From: Barthelona sp. PAP020 | Taxonomy: Eukaryota > Metamonada: BaSk clade | Direction of reading: 5' to 3' | Assembly (NCBI GenBank): GCA_040182905.1 | Contig: JARQWU010000107.1 | Location: 1 to 31,434, forward strand | Length of the DNA: 31,434 bases | Part shown: positions 25,234-31,434 of the stretch, piece after piece | Layout: each line of letters starts with the position of its first letter | Numbering within the stretch: the first letter of the stretch is position 1 | Notes under the pieces: generated by a model | Databases searched by the model: none | What the model was told of the DNA's origin: nothing | What the model saw: the letters and a program-made list of their open reading frames with translations, nothing else | Position numbers and translations under genes: made by a program

Positions 25234-25325
25234 GTATTGTTGTGATATTTAATCGAGTTTATAGTGTGGTTTATACTATATTCTTTCTATTTTTAGGTTT
25301 AAAAATGATTGAGTCTAACATTTAG
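25234..25325 (+). other. Candidate intron in the RPL8 5' leader
   Basis: Just before the RPL8 ATG (25333) the sequence GAGTCTAACATTTAG ends at 25325, matching the 3' ends of the four confirmed introns (CTAAY close to TTAG). A donor-like GTATTG lies at 25234, giving 92 nt; GTTTGT at 25230 or GTTTAA at 25297 are alternatives. No protein junction can test it, because it would lie in the leader. Confidence 0.4.
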
Positions 25326-25332
25326 GTTCTCA

Positions 25333-26097
25333 ATGGGTAAGATTATTAGAGGTCAAAGAAAGGGTGCTGGTTCTATTTTCACAGCCAACACTCACCACCG
25401 TAAGGGTGCTGCCAAACTTCGTTCTTTAGATTATGTTGAAAAGCATGGTTTTTCACGTGGTATTGTCAAAGAAATTGTTCATGACTCTGGTCGTGGTGCT
25501 CCTCTTGCCAAGGTTGAATTCCGTAATACCAAGAGTTTCGGTAAAGTCACTGAAACTTTCATTGCTGCTGAAGGAATGTACACTGGTCAATATGTCTTTT
25601 CTGGAAAGAAGGCTGTTCTTGCCATTGGTAATATTGTTCCCGTTGGTTCTCTTCCCGAAGGTACCTTCGTTTGCAACGTTGAAAACAAGTGTGGTGATCG
25701 TGGTGCTTTTGCCCGTGCTTCTGGTGAATCTGCTGTTGTTCTTTCTCAACTTGGTGACAAAACACGTATTCGTCTTCCCTCTGGAAAGAAAAAAACTATT
25801 CCTTCTGCCGCTCGTGCTATGATTGGTTTAGTTGCTGGTGGTGGCAGAACTGACAAGCCCATTATGAAAGCTGGTGTTCAATATCACAAGTATAGAGCCA
25901 AACGTCGTTGCTGGCCAAGAGTTAGAGGTGTTGCTATGAATCCTGTTGAACATCCTCATGGTGGTGGTAATCATCAACACATTGGTCATCCTTCTACTGT
26001 TTCCGGTCATACTGCTCCTGGTCGTAAGGTTGGTCTTATTAGAGCCCGTCGTACTGGTTTACGTCCTGGTGCCAAGGTTGTCAGAAACTTTGAATAA
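25333..26097 (+). CDS. RPL8: 60S ribosomal protein L8 (uL2)
   Basis: The product is 254 aa starting [16 protein letters not shown], the standard uL2 opening, so the in-frame upstream start at 25309 (preceded by a likely intron acceptor) is rejected. Conserved blocks follow: [76 protein letters not shown] and [20 protein letters not shown]. The last, with GGGNHQHIG, contains the histidine loop (H209-equivalent) that approaches the peptidyl-transferase centre. Length matches yeast (254) and human (257). Codon use is strongly biased (GGT, CGT, GTT), as in RPL9 and RPL23. A candidate AATAAA lies 47 nt past the stop at 26144. Confidence 0.97.
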   Translation: MGKIIRGQRKGAGSIFTANTHHRKGAAKLRSLDYVEKHGFSRGIVKEIVHDSGRGAPLAKVEFRNTKSFGKVTETFIAAEGMYTGQYVFSGKKAVLAIGNIVPVGSLPEGTFVCNVENKCGDRGAFARASGESAVVLSQLGDKTRIRLPSGKKKTIPSAARAMIGLVAGGGRTDKPIMKAGVQYHKYRAKRRCWPRVRGVAMNPVEHPHGGGNHQHIGHPSTVSGHTAPGRKVGLIRARRTGLRPGAKVVRNFE

Positions 26098-26421
26098 TTA
26101 TATTAGTTTTAACTTCTGATAGCAGACACTATATCTTGCTACAAATAAACTTTTACGAGACCTTTTTTTTTTTTTTTGAATAGTTTGGATGGGGTGCAGA
26201 ATTGAAAATATTTACTAATCAATTCTTTTCTTTCACAGAACAAAGGAAATGAAGAATAAACTAAAACTATTTATCTTTGATAATGAAAGTAGGGAAATAT
26301 CATTGAGATTTGTCGTTGTTTCTTTCATTCTGGCATTGTTTGAGCTATTTGGACAAATGAAATGTGTTCAAAATCTTTACACATTTCAACAAAAAAAAGA
26401 AAAGAAATGATGTAAAATTTA
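26098..26421. other. Convergent gap between RPL8 and the CK1-like kinase
   Basis: A 324-bp spacer. The left part is the RPL8 3' UTR, with AATAAA at 26144-26149 and a T15 tract beginning near 26163. The middle, about 26200-26350, is less A/T-homopolymeric than typical spacer but contains only ORFs under 20 codons on either strand. I cannot assign an RNA gene to it. Confidence 0.4.
26144..26149 (+). terminator. Candidate polyadenylation signal of RPL8
   Basis: AATAAA lies 47 nt after the RPL8 TAA and is followed about 15 nt later by a long T tract, a usual arrangement for 3' end processing. Confidence 0.5.
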
Positions 26422-27846
26422 TCACATCAAAAAGCAACATTTGGCATCTTCATCATTGTCGCCCAAAAAGAATCTGGTTGGATCAGCGTTTGATTGAACT
26501 TGGGTATCTGGATCCTTAACAGCTTTGGGAGAATGAGACTCACGATAAGCCATAATATTATTGGCCTTGCCAATTGAAGAAAGATTTAAAGAAGGGTTAT
26601 AAGCAAACTTTGAAGCAGAACTAACATTAACTGTCAAACCAGTTTGATTCTCAGTTAAAGATACACTGGAGGCAGACATATTCATTTTGGCTATGGCACT
26701 ATTCATATCAATCTCTGAGTTGGAATTTTGTTCATTTTGCTCGTTACAGCTATTGGTTTTCTGCAACATCTTGTTGACAACTTGACTATTTTCAGGAATA
26801 TCATTATTTTTAATGTGATTATCCTTTTGAGCTAATTCAATGGTTTTATGTTCCATTTCGTTCTTGCTATTACTATTGAATTCATTTTTCTGATTTTCAA
26901 GAACAGATTCAGTATCGGAAAGAATTGCGGAAGTATTTGTGTTTTTTTCGCTCAAATGCCCACTGATACTGCCATTTGGTGTTTGAGAATTACTTTCACC
27001 GATCATTGACAACTCTTTCATCAATCCTTTCAGATACTCATAATCAGGACAAGTGCTGAAATCTAACTCCAAAAGATGTGTTAAAAACATCTTAAATTGT
27101 ATGGGAAGATTGGCTACTAATTCATCATTCAAATAGCTACGCTTACATTCGGCAACATCTTCTCTTTCAATCAAGTGACACCAAGGCAAATCTTTACCAG
27201 TCATTTCAATCAAAACGTACAACAAACTCCATAAATCATCACGTCTGGAAAGGGACAAACAATCATGTGAATTTATTGAGGCGTAACGAGTAGTCCCTCG
27301 AAAACCTCCAACTTGTTTTTGCTTTTTTACAGCAGCATCCTCATCTATATATGGCTTTGCTAACCCAAAATCAATAATAAATAATCGGTTACTCTTTGGA
27401 CCATCACCAATACAAAAATTTGAAGGTTTAATGTCTCGATGAATAAAACCCATATTATGTAAAGATTCAATAGAAGCGATCATTAATCTACCTATTGCAC
27501 CTGTTATTTTGTACGAAAAAGATTTTTTGGGTTGTTTACGCCTTAATTTATATAAAGATGGTCCTAACAATTCCATAACTACAAAACGATGATTAGGATC
27601 TTTACCAGAAGTAATATATTCACAAAAAAATGGATTTCCACTCATAGAATGTAAAATAAAAACTTCAAAAAATAAAATGGAATGTTTTGCTTTTGTTGAT
27701 TCAAATTTAATTGCAACTAAACGATCAGTAGTTATATCAGTTGCAGAATAAATCTGTCCAAAAGCACCTTGTCCAATTTTATTTAATATCAACCATCGTC
27801 CATGAAAAAGATTTCCAGGTTCAATTTCTATTGTATGTTTCACCAT
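26422..27846 (-). CDS. CK1-superfamily kinase, TTBK-like, with a C-terminal CaaX box
   Basis: The product is 474 aa from ATG 27846 (MVKHTIEIEPGNLF). The kinase domain covers about 16-300: glycine loop IGQGAFGQIY at 24-33, VAIKFE with Lys47, catalytic loop HRDIKPSNF with Asp138, and DFGLA at 159-163. The activation segment GGFRGTTRYASINSHDCLSL and SRRDDLWSLLYVLIEM are the forms seen in tau-tubulin kinases (FRGTxRYASxNxH, DDLWSLFYMLVE). It therefore belongs to the TTBK branch of CK1, active by its intact motifs. The tail of about 170 residues is Ser/Asn/Gln-rich and ends AKCCFLM. The last four residues, Cys-Phe-Leu-Met, form a CaaX box favouring farnesylation, with an adjacent Cys that could be palmitoylated. 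Membrane attachment is thus predicted. Confidence 0.9.
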   Translation of the reverse strand: MVKHTIEIEPGNLFHGRWLILNKIGQGAFGQIYSATDITTDRLVAIKFESTKAKHSILFFEVFILHSMSGNPFFCEYITSGKDPNHRFVVMELLGPSLYKLRRKQPKKSFSYKITGAIGRLMIASIESLHNMGFIHRDIKPSNFCIGDGPKSNRLFIIDFGLAKPYIDEDAAVKKQKQVGGFRGTTRYASINSHDCLSLSRRDDLWSLLYVLIEMTGKDLPWCHLIEREDVAECKRSYLNDELVANLPIQFKMFLTHLLELDFSTCPDYEYLKGLMKELSMIGESNSQTPNGSISGHLSEKNTNTSAILSDTESVLENQKNEFNSNSKNEMEHKTIELAQKDNHIKNNDIPENSQVVNKMLQKTNSCNEQNEQNSNSEIDMNSAIAKMNMSASSVSLTENQTGLTVNVSSASKFAYNPSLNLSSIGKANNIMAYRESHSPKAVKDPDTQVQSNADPTRFFLGDNDEDAKCCFLM

Positions 27847-28008
27847 ATTGTGATTCTGCTTAAACCATAAATCTTTTGGAAAATTGAAAGAAAAAAAAAA
27901 CAAATAACTGAGATTCCTTCAACATTCACAAATTTGAAAAATAAACAATCAACAAATAATTATATTTATAACTACCTAATAAATTGAACAAGAACAAAAA
28001 AAATGTTA

Positions 28009-28443
28009 TTAAACAACATTGCATAAAAAGTAAATTTCCTGATCCAACCCAACACTGGTTAAATTTTCAACAGAATCAACAAGTTCCATCAATAAACCAC
28101 CAAATGAAGCATAAACTGACAAAGAATCTTCAGTGTCACTTTTTGAAAATTGAAATACTTTTCCGTTCATTGCATAACTGTGAATATCCAACCAATTTTC
28201 ATTCGTTTCATCACTCTTTACTTCGTCAGAAATCATAACTGCCAATTTCTGACCAATACTCACCGGAAACAAACTTGTCATAATATCGATTGTAAGATGT
28301 TTATTCGAGGCCTCACTTTTACATTCTAATCGAGAAACTAAATAATTAGAAAAAACATATCAATTTCAAATAATACCCTTGTCGAAATGTTTCCCTTCCG
28401 CATCTATATTTGTGATAGTGAACTCTTCATCGACTAAAAGCAT
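28009..28443 (-). CDS. POLR2H: RNA polymerases I/II/III subunit RPB8 (RPABC3), two exons
   Basis: Exon 1 is 28377-28443 and exon 2 is 28009-28337, giving 131 aa. Exon 1 encodes MLLVDEEFTITNIDAEGKHF then DK. Exon 2 resumes VSRLECKSEASNKHLTIDIM, matching the F-D-(R/K)-V-S-R-L-x-C-x-S-E motif of RPB8. Later blocks are LFPVSIGQKLAVMISDE, YAMNGKVFQF and DSLSVYASFGGLLMEL (family: Y-V-M-Y-G-K-V-Y and L-S-A-Y-V-S-Y-G-G-L-L-M-x-L). RPB8 is an OB-fold subunit shared by all three nuclear RNA polymerases. An N-terminally short reading without exon 1 would lose the conserved FDKVSRL. It lies downstream of RPSA on the same strand, 89 bp away. Confidence 0.95.
28338..28376 (-). other. POLR2H: Intron in the RPB8 gene (39 nt)
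   Basis: On the coding strand it starts GTATTA and ends TTCTAATTATTTAG. Removal joins DK-G with TT-SRL in frame (G + TT = Val), restoring the conserved FDKVSRL of RPB8. Confidence 0.93.
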
Positions 28444-28532
28444 TTGCTAATTGGAATATCAAACAAAAAAAAAAGAAAAAAATGAAACAACAATGAACCA
28501 ACCGTTTTATAAAATTAAAGAAAACAGATAAA

Positions 28533-29309
28533 TTAGTTTTCAGCAGCCCAGTTTTCGTCTTCCATGGGAGCACTGAAATCAGGAGCATTGTATTCCTCAG
28601 GGGCTTCCATTTCTTCTTGAGCAGAAATTTCAGCTTCCTTTTCAGCAGCCTTGGCAACAGCTTCACGTGCAGCTTCTTCCTTAGCTTCAGCTTCTTCATC
28701 ACGACGAATGAAAAGATCGACCATAACAAATTCGGCTTCACGAGGTAATTCTCCTCTCATACGAAGAATTTCACGGCAAAGTAACCAAAACATTAAACCA
28801 CAAGAATCAGCAGTTCTGGTGTTGCAAGGAATGACACAGTCAACGAATTTGACGGGTGAATCAATGTTAGCAAAAGCAATAATGGGAATGTTAACAAAAG
28901 CAGATTCACGAATAGCTTGATGATCAAAATCGGGATCAGCAACAAGAATGACCTTAGGTTCTTGGAACTTCTTTTGAATTTGATTTGTGAAAGAACCAGG
29001 GGTGAAACGACCAACATAAGGGGTAGCACCGGTATATTTGGCGAACTTGAGAGCACCACGTTGAGCATCATCAGAAGAAGCAACAACAACAACATCAGAT
29101 TTGTTCTTAACACCACAAATCATTCTGGCAGCAAGAAGTAACTTTTCCCAAGTGTAAGAAATGTTGATAATATGATTACCAGACTTTTGATCACGTTGAT
29201 AAACATAAGGTGATAAAGCCTTGTTGCAGTTTCTGGGACCAACATGGGCATGACATTTAAGAATTCTTTGAATATCTTCGGTTGCAGGAGCAAGAATGGG
29301 GTTGGACAT
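28533..29309 (-). CDS. RPSA: 40S ribosomal protein SA (uS2)
   Basis: The product is 258 aa starting MSNPILAPATEDIQRILKCH. Conserved uS2 blocks: AHVGPRNCNKALSPYVYQRD, KLLLAARMICGVKN, VVVASSDDAQRGALKFAKYT, GATPYVGRFTPGSFTNQIQK, EPKVILVADPDFDHQAIRES and NIPIIAFANIDSPVKFVDCV. IPCNTRTADSCGLMFWLL then follows. The LxYVDIAIPCNN-type and R-F-T-P-G-(T/S)-F-T-N-Q-I-Q motifs place it firmly in the eukaryotic SA group. An Ala/Glu-rich helix and an acidic tail ending NWAAEN are typical. It stabilises the 40S head-platform region. It is divergent from RPL23, with only 102 bp between the two ATGs. Confidence 0.97.
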   Translation of the reverse strand: MSNPILAPATEDIQRILKCHAHVGPRNCNKALSPYVYQRDQKSGNHIINISYTWEKLLLAARMICGVKNKSDVVVVASSDDAQRGALKFAKYTGATPYVGRFTPGSFTNQIQKKFQEPKVILVADPDFDHQAIRESAFVNIPIIAFANIDSPVKFVDCVIPCNTRTADSCGLMFWLLCREILRMRGELPREAEFVMVDLFIRRDEEAEAKEEAAREAVAKAAEKEAEISAQEEMEAPEEYNAPDFSAPMEDENWAAEN

Positions 29310-29411
29310 CTCTTAGTGTGACGATAAAAATGTGTAAAAAAAATTTGGAAAAAGTTTGAAACAAAAGAACTTTTTCCAATTCCTTTTTCGTATTTCGCAC
29401 ATATCAACCAA
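29310..29411. promoter_or_regulatory. 102-bp bidirectional promoter between RPSA and RPL23
   Basis: Both transcripts must start within this short spacer. For RPSA the minus strand gives a T8 tract, then TCACAC 9-14 nt before the ATG. For RPL23 the plus strand gives TTCCTTTTTCG and TTTCGCACATATC before the ATG. AAAGTTTGAAA at 29351-29361 also occurs upstream of RPL9 (13863-13873). This shared 11-mer may be a ribosomal-gene element. Confidence 0.55.
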
Positions 29412-29888
29412 ATGGCAAGTATGTTATATATGATTGACGATTATTTTTTAGCTATTTAATTGATTAAATACTAACAATTAGCTGCTGGTAAGAAGGCTAC
29501 TAAATTCAGAATCTCTTGTGGTTTAAACGTTGGATCACTCATCAACTGCGCTGATAACTCTGGAGCTTTGAACATCTATATCATTTCCGTCAAGCATTGT
29601 TCTGGTCGTTTGAACAGACTTCCTCGTGCCGGACCTGGAGATATGGTTTTATGTTCCGTCAAGAAGGGTATTGATGAACTTACCAAGAAGGTTATTCCAG
29701 CCGTCATTGTTAGACAAAGAAAGGTTTGGAGACGTAGAAACGGTTCTTACATCTATTTCGAAGATAATGCTGGTGTTTTAGTTACTCCTGATGGTGCTTC
29801 AAAGGGATCCAATATTAACGGTCCCCTTTCTCGTGAATGTGCCGGTCTCTGGCCCAAGTTCACCAAAAAGGCCAAAACTGTTGTTTAA
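29412..29888 (+). CDS. RPL23: 60S ribosomal protein L23 (uL14), two exons
   Basis: Exon 1 is only 7 nt (29412-29418, ATGGCAA). Exon 2 is 29482-29888. Together they encode 137 aa: [20 protein letters not shown], then [20 protein letters not shown]. This matches uL14 (K-F-R-I-S-x-G-L-x-V-G-x-x-x-N-C-A-D-N-(T/S)-G-A-x-N-L/I-Y-I-I). Later blocks [40 protein letters not shown] and [11 protein letters not shown] are also standard, and it ends in CAGLWPKF and a basic tail. uL14 forms part of the subunit interface (bridge B8) and binds eIF6. The exon-1 call depends on a 63-nt intron with a textbook 3' end; the alternative first ATG inside exon 2 would lose 30 conserved residues. AATAAA lies at 29934. 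Confidence 0.96.
29419..29481 (+). other. RPL23: Intron in RPL23 (63 nt)
   Basis: It starts GTATGT and ends AATACTAACAATTAG, with a perfect TACTAAC branch-point element. It interrupts the third codon (A + CT = Thr), as in many eukaryotic ribosomal genes where an intron follows the start codon closely. Confidence 0.9.
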
Positions 29889-29933
29889 TTCGTTGAATTT
29901 TATTCCCCATATTGAACATACATTTTGAATTTT

Positions 29934-29939
29934 AATAAA
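29934..29939 (+). terminator. Candidate polyadenylation signal of RPL23
   Basis: AATAAA lies 46 nt after the RPL23 TAA, in the 134-bp convergent gap with the DNAJC7-like gene, and is followed by a T9 tract. Confidence 0.5.
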
Positions 29940-30022
29940 GTAGTTTTAGTGCTCACGATTTTTTTTTAATTGAACAAAAACAAGACTAGTTTTAATTTAC
30001 CGAAAACAAAATTGAAAAATGA

Positions 30023-31434
30023 TTATTGTTGAAAGAAAAAACTAAAAGGATCTCCTTGACCACCCGGTCTTTGAGTTCTGGATCTTCTTTGACCACCTGA
30101 GCTGCCAAATGGGAAACCTCCCTGGCCACCTGACGTTGTGAATGTGAAACCTCCTGGCATGCCGCCCATACCGCCCATGCCTCCCATGCCTCCCATCATC
30201 ATGGAAATTATGTCACTCATATCACCACCAAACTGCATACCTCCAGGCATACCTCCTGAAAACATAGCATCACCTCCTTGATCATATCTATGTCTCTTTT
30301 GTGGATCTGACAAGGTCTCATAAGCTTCGGCCAATTCTTTAAACCTAGCTTCAGCAGCTTCCCTCTCTCTGTCAGGCAAATTTCTTGTTCTATCAGGATG
30401 GCATTTCATAGTCTCCTTTCTGAACTGTTTTTTGATTTGTTGAGGGGTTGCATCCTTATCCACTCCTAAAATTTTATAGTAGTCCTTACTTCCTTTTTCC
30501 ATACGCTTCTTCTGAGCTTCTTGATGCATTTGTCTGTGTTGTGGTTTATTAGGTTCCTCTTTCATGAGTCTTTCATAATCATACATGGCATCTTCATACC
30601 GATTGAGTTTCATGTAACAGTTTGCACGTCTTGAAAGAGCTTTAAGATAAGCAGGATTCATTATCAAAGAATCTTGAGAGTCTCTTAAGGCTTCTTCATA
30701 TTTCTCTTGCTTCATATAAGCTGCAGCACGATTTGAAAACACAATAGCTGTATTTTGAAAGTCAAATTGATCAAATAAACAAAATTCAGAAGGTTTAGGT
30801 GGTTCATGCCCATCAGAAGATGTCATATTCATGTCAAAACACAAAAATTGCAAAATAAAACTGGGATAATTAACAGGTGTTGCTCTAAAAGAAGGAGGTG
30901 GTAGAACTTTTGAATAATCTGCAATGGCACCTTCCAAATCGTTTTTTCTAAACTTTTCTGTCCCATCACTCTTATGTTTCAAAAAATCATTCAATCTACG
31001 AGAATACAGTCCAATAATTCTTGCATCTGGATTTTTCTGTGCTAAACCTCTTAACAATTGTTGAAATTTCTCAATATCTCCTGTTTCATAAAATGAAATG
31101 GCAAGTTTCAAAAAATCTACCAAAGAAACAGAACGTTCTTCACCTAATTTATGAACTCGAACTCTTTCAGTATTTAAAACCTGTTTAGCATCGTCAAATT
31201 CCCTCAATCCAACATAACACAATGATAAAAGACATGATACATGAACAGATTGATTCAAAGACTTGTTCTTCAAATCCTTGAAATGTTCCTTGGCTGAATG
31301 ATAATTTCTAATTCCTAAATACTTTAAGGCTTCCAAAAAATCATCCTTTGCTTTGGATAATTTTCTTAATTCAACAGCAACATCTTCCCTGTTTACACCT
31401 GTAATCTCCAAATATGAGTTTAACTTCTCAATAC
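30023..31434 (-). CDS. DNAJC7: TPR-J-domain co-chaperone, DNAJC7-like, 5'-truncated by the window edge
   Basis: The frame is open to the right edge (470 codons visible) and contains no plausible ATG at its beginning, so the gene continues beyond the window. TPR units fill the first 330 residues or so, for example [70 protein letters not shown] and [10 protein letters not shown]. The linker [20 protein letters not shown] leads into the J domain, with the HPD tripeptide in CHPDRTRN and the closing [18 protein letters not shown] Gly/Met-rich tail with repeated GGM and final DPFSFFFQQ resembles the DNAJC7 end. DNAJC7 (TPR2) passes clients between Hsp70 and Hsp90. The order TPR array, then J domain next to the C-terminus, is that of DNAJC7 or the related DNAJC3; absence of ER signals in view favours the cytosolic form. 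Confidence 0.88.
   Translation of the reverse strand, partial: IEKLNSYLEITGVNREDVAVELRKLSKAKDDFLEALKYLGIRNYHSAKEHFKDLKNKSLNQSVHVSCLLSLCYVGLREFDDAKQVLNTERVRVHKLGEERSVSLVDFLKLAISFYETGDIEKFQQLLRGLAQKNPDARIIGLYSRRLNDFLKHKSDGTEKFRKNDLEGAIADYSKVLPPPSFRATPVNYPSFILQFLCFDMNMTSSDGHEPPKPSEFCLFDQFDFQNTAIVFSNRAAAYMKQEKYEEALRDSQDSLIMNPAYLKALSRRANCYMKLNRYEDAMYDYERLMKEEPNKPQHRQMHQEAQKKRMEKGSKDYYKILGVDKDATPQQIKKQFRKETMKCHPDRTRNLPDREREAAEARFKELAEAYETLSDPQKRHRYDQGGDAMFSGGMPGGMQFGGDMSDIISMMMGGMGGMGGMGGMPGGFTFTTSGGQGGFPFGSSGGQRRSRTQRPGGQGDPFSFFFQQ

Noticed and set aside
26200-26350. Possible snoRNA in the RPL8 3' gap
   Set aside because: ATGATGT and CTGA-like sequences occur but not in correct C/D-box spacing, and there is no terminal stem.
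1-31434. Mobile elements, CRISPR arrays, prophage or bacterial operons
   Set aside because: No transposase, integrase or reverse transcriptase motifs, terminal repeats or spaced direct repeats were seen, and the genes are eukaryotic with introns.

Overview
The window is nuclear DNA from a compact, AT-rich protist genome. About 27 protein-coding genes lie on both strands in 31.4 kb. Intergenic gaps are mostly 50 to 360 bp, TAA, TAG and TGA all act as stops, and there are few, very short introns. Products are typically eukaryotic: CCT chaperonin, ribosomal proteins uL2, uL6, uL14 and uS2, RNA polymerase subunit RPB8, Paf1, Sec61 gamma, COMMD4, TRPML and a Yip1-domain protein. PACRG, a DNAL4-type dynein light chain and a CCDC177-like protein show that the organism builds a flagellum or cilium. 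I cannot fix the lineage from sequence alone. A flagellated excavate-type protist such as a parabasalid or heterolobosean is a reasonable guess, but unproven.

Layout. 1-1.9 kb (minus): 5' end of CCT5, a basic nuclear protein with a Tudor/PWWP-like patch, and PACRG. 2.1-3.7 kb (plus): COMMD4 and a GlmS-like SIS-domain protein only 50 bp apart. 3.9-6.9 kb (minus): a VOC/glyoxalase-fold protein, a WD40 protein and a Paf1-like subunit. 7.1-10.4 kb (plus): a CCDC177-like coiled-coil protein and a YIPF1-like protein. 10.6-13.8 kb (minus): a HAD phosphatase, a 98-codon ORF without an ATG, and a mucolipin channel. 13.9-16.7 kb (plus): RPL9 and a MED4-like Q-rich protein. 16.9-21.1 kb (minus): an ABCA half transporter and an LRR protein. 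21.4-22.9 kb (plus): a TMEM192-like protein and SEC61G. 23.2-25.1 kb (minus): phosphatidylserine synthase and DNAL4. 25.3-26.1 kb (plus): RPL8. 26.4-29.3 kb (minus): a CK1/TTBK kinase with a CaaX end, RPB8 and RPSA. 29.4-29.9 kb (plus): RPL23. 30.0 kb to the edge (minus): a DNAJC7-like co-chaperone, cut at its 5' end.

Four introns (RPL9, SEC61G, RPB8, RPL23) were placed by joining frames to family-conserved protein sequence. They are 38-63 nt long, begin GTA and end with a CTAAY branch-like motif close to TTAG. Several starts were moved to the first real ATG.

The genes do not form an operon or one pathway; they are a mosaic of housekeeping, ciliary and endolysosomal functions. I found no mobile element, tRNA, rRNA or CRISPR array, and no clearly new multi-gene system. 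The best leads are the ATG-less ORF directly after the TRPML stop, the SIS-only GlmS relative, the prenylation motif on the TTBK-like kinase, and the uniform intron architecture.
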